Origin: Bacteroidales bacterium
GTDB lineage: Bacteria; Bacteroidota; Bacteroidia; Bacteroidales; GCA-2748055
Reading direction: 5' to 3'
Length of the DNA: 6,641 nucleotides
Assembly (NCBI GenBank): GCA_024763595.1
Contig: JANTFK010000192.1
Location: 1 to 6,641 of the forward strand
A program made the position numbers and the translations under genes. Below are positions 6,245-6,641 of the stretch, piece by piece (positions within the stretch are counted from its first letter, which is position 1; the number at the start of each line of letters is the position of its first letter). The notes under the pieces were generated by a model. The model was given only the letters and a program-made list of their open reading frames with translations, ran no database searches and was not told where the DNA came from.

Positions 6245-6279
6245 TTGACTTTAACTATTGACTATATGCTTATGACTTT
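6245..6279. repeat. Three WTGACTWT near-copies between putative rplU and rpmA
   Basis: TTGACTTT (6245-6252), TTGACTAT (6258-6265) and ATGACTTT (6272-6279) occur at 13- and 14-base spacing in the short gap between the two ribosomal protein genes. They could be a protein-binding array, or chance in an AT-rich spacer. No function is assigned. Confidence 0.3.
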
Positions 6280-6641
6280 CAATTCTCTTTTTCTCCGCTT
6301 TCTTTTTTAGGGGCTGCTTTTGAAGCAGGTTTCCCGGCGGTTTTGGTTTTAGTGGATGCAGCTTTAGTGGATGCAGCTTTAGTGGATGCAGCTTTAGTGG
6401 ATGCAGCTTGGGTGGTTGCAGCTTTAGCGGCTGCAGTTTTAGTGGTTGCAGCTTTGGCGGTTGTAGTTTTGGCGGCTGCTGTTTTTGTTTTGGTACCGGT
6501 TTCAGCAGGTTTTTTAGCTGTGGTGGTTTTCGGAGCTGCAGCCGGTTTCCTGGCAGTTGAAGTTTTAGCAGAAGCGGATTTTTTCGTCGGGGTTGCTTTG
6601 GCTTCAGGCGTCTCTTTTTTTGCTTCAGGCGTCTCTTTTTT
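6279..6641 (-). CDS. rplU: Lys/Ala/Thr-rich C-terminal tail, probably of ribosomal protein L21 (5' part outside window)
   Basis: The frame is open on the minus strand from the right edge to a TGA at 6279-6281 and gives 120 residues with no start codon, so it is the C-terminal part of a longer protein. The composition is almost only Lys, Ala, Thr, Ser, Pro and Glu, with no aromatic residue and no hydrophobic core, so it is certainly disordered and strongly basic. Its inner half is built of five-residue units of AASTK type, and the edge-proximal end carries KKETPEA twice. The end is PKKESGEKEN. The rplU assignment rests on position: rplU almost always lies directly upstream of rpmA, and I recall L21 of some Bacteroidota carrying long Lys/Ala-rich tails. 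No part of the folded L21 domain is in the window, so a histone H1-like or other basic protein is possible. Whatever its start, the coding frame is well supported by the repeats keeping codon register. Confidence 0.6.
   Translation of the reverse strand, partial: KKETPEAKKETPEAKATPTKKSASAKTSTARKPAAAPKTTTAKKPAETGTKTKTAAAKTTTAKAATTKTAAAKAATTQAASTKAASTKAASTKAASTKTKTAGKPASKAAPKKESGEKEN
6346..6480. repeat. 15-bp tandem repeat, nine units, inside the Lys/Ala-rich tail
   Basis: Nine consecutive 15-base units start at 6346. Units two to four (6361-6405) are identical copies of GCTTTAGTGGATGCA and unit one differs by one base. Units five to nine diverge progressively (for example GCTTTGGCGGTTGTA at 6451). 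Read on the minus strand each unit encodes a pentapeptide such as AASTK, AATTK or AAAKT in register. The identical block suggests recent slippage expansion on top of an older repeat. One unit has Gln instead of Lys. Confidence 0.9.
6601..6641. repeat. 21-bp direct repeat at window edge encoding KKETPEA
   Basis: GCTTCAGGCGTCTCTTTTTTT at 6601-6621 is followed by an identical copy cut off after 20 bases at the window end. On the minus strand it encodes KKETPEA twice. More copies may lie beyond the edge. The unit differs in length and sequence from the 15-base repeat. Confidence 0.8.

Noticed and set aside
6346..6480. CRISPR-like or intergenic repeat array
   Set aside because: Units are adjacent with no spacers, too short for CRISPR, and keep codon register within an open frame, so this is a coding tandem repeat.
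1..6641. A new defence, secretion or metabolic system across the window
   Set aside because: All genes but two are standard housekeeping families; the two poorly known ones are isolated and show no shared operon or domain logic pointing to a joint system.

Overview
The window is a housekeeping stretch of a bacterial chromosome, most likely from the Bacteroidota. That placement is an inference from several signs: the form of the seryl-tRNA synthetase C-terminal region (the LNGSALALPR variant of motif 3), a Rieske-like lipoprotein of a type I associate with this phylum, a small one-membrane-helix protein with an 'AVVYSAIINR'-like C-terminus, near-absence of Shine-Dalgarno sequences at most starts, and AT-rich promoter-like elements of TAnnTTT(G/A) type. 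Every long stretch is coding and gaps are short.

Left part (1-2195): the 3' five-sixths of ahcY (S-adenosylhomocysteine hydrolase) runs in from the left edge. It converges, with 14 bases between stop codons, on a minus-strand gene for a small lipoprotein with a degenerate Rieske-like fold. A 58-base divergent intergenic region then separates that lipoprotein gene from a plus-strand gene for a single-pass membrane protein of unknown function.

Middle (2196-3155): greA, with a promoter-like element and the only strong Shine-Dalgarno in the window, is followed after 9 bases by a HIT-family nucleotide hydrolase gene. The two probably form one transcript. They converge on ruvC with 5 bases between stops.

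Right part (3161-6641, all minus strand, transcribed right to left): a ribosomal protein pair comes first. It consists of the lysine/alanine/threonine-rich tail of what is probably rplU (L21), then rpmA (L27). A strong intrinsic terminator follows rpmA. Then comes a compact serS - EamA transporter - ruvC block, with a 12-base gap and a 17-base overlap between genes. The terminator's T-run ends only nine bases before the serS start codon.

The genes cover methyl-cycle recycling (ahcY), transcript cleavage (greA), Holliday-junction resolution (ruvC), tRNA charging (serS) and the large ribosomal subunit (rpmA, rplU). I found no mobile element, CRISPR array, tRNA, rRNA or convincing new multi-gene system. 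The points most worth a second look are the repeat-built low-complexity tail on the putative L21, the terminator set against the serS start, and the altered metal-ligand pattern in the Rieske-like lipoprotein.
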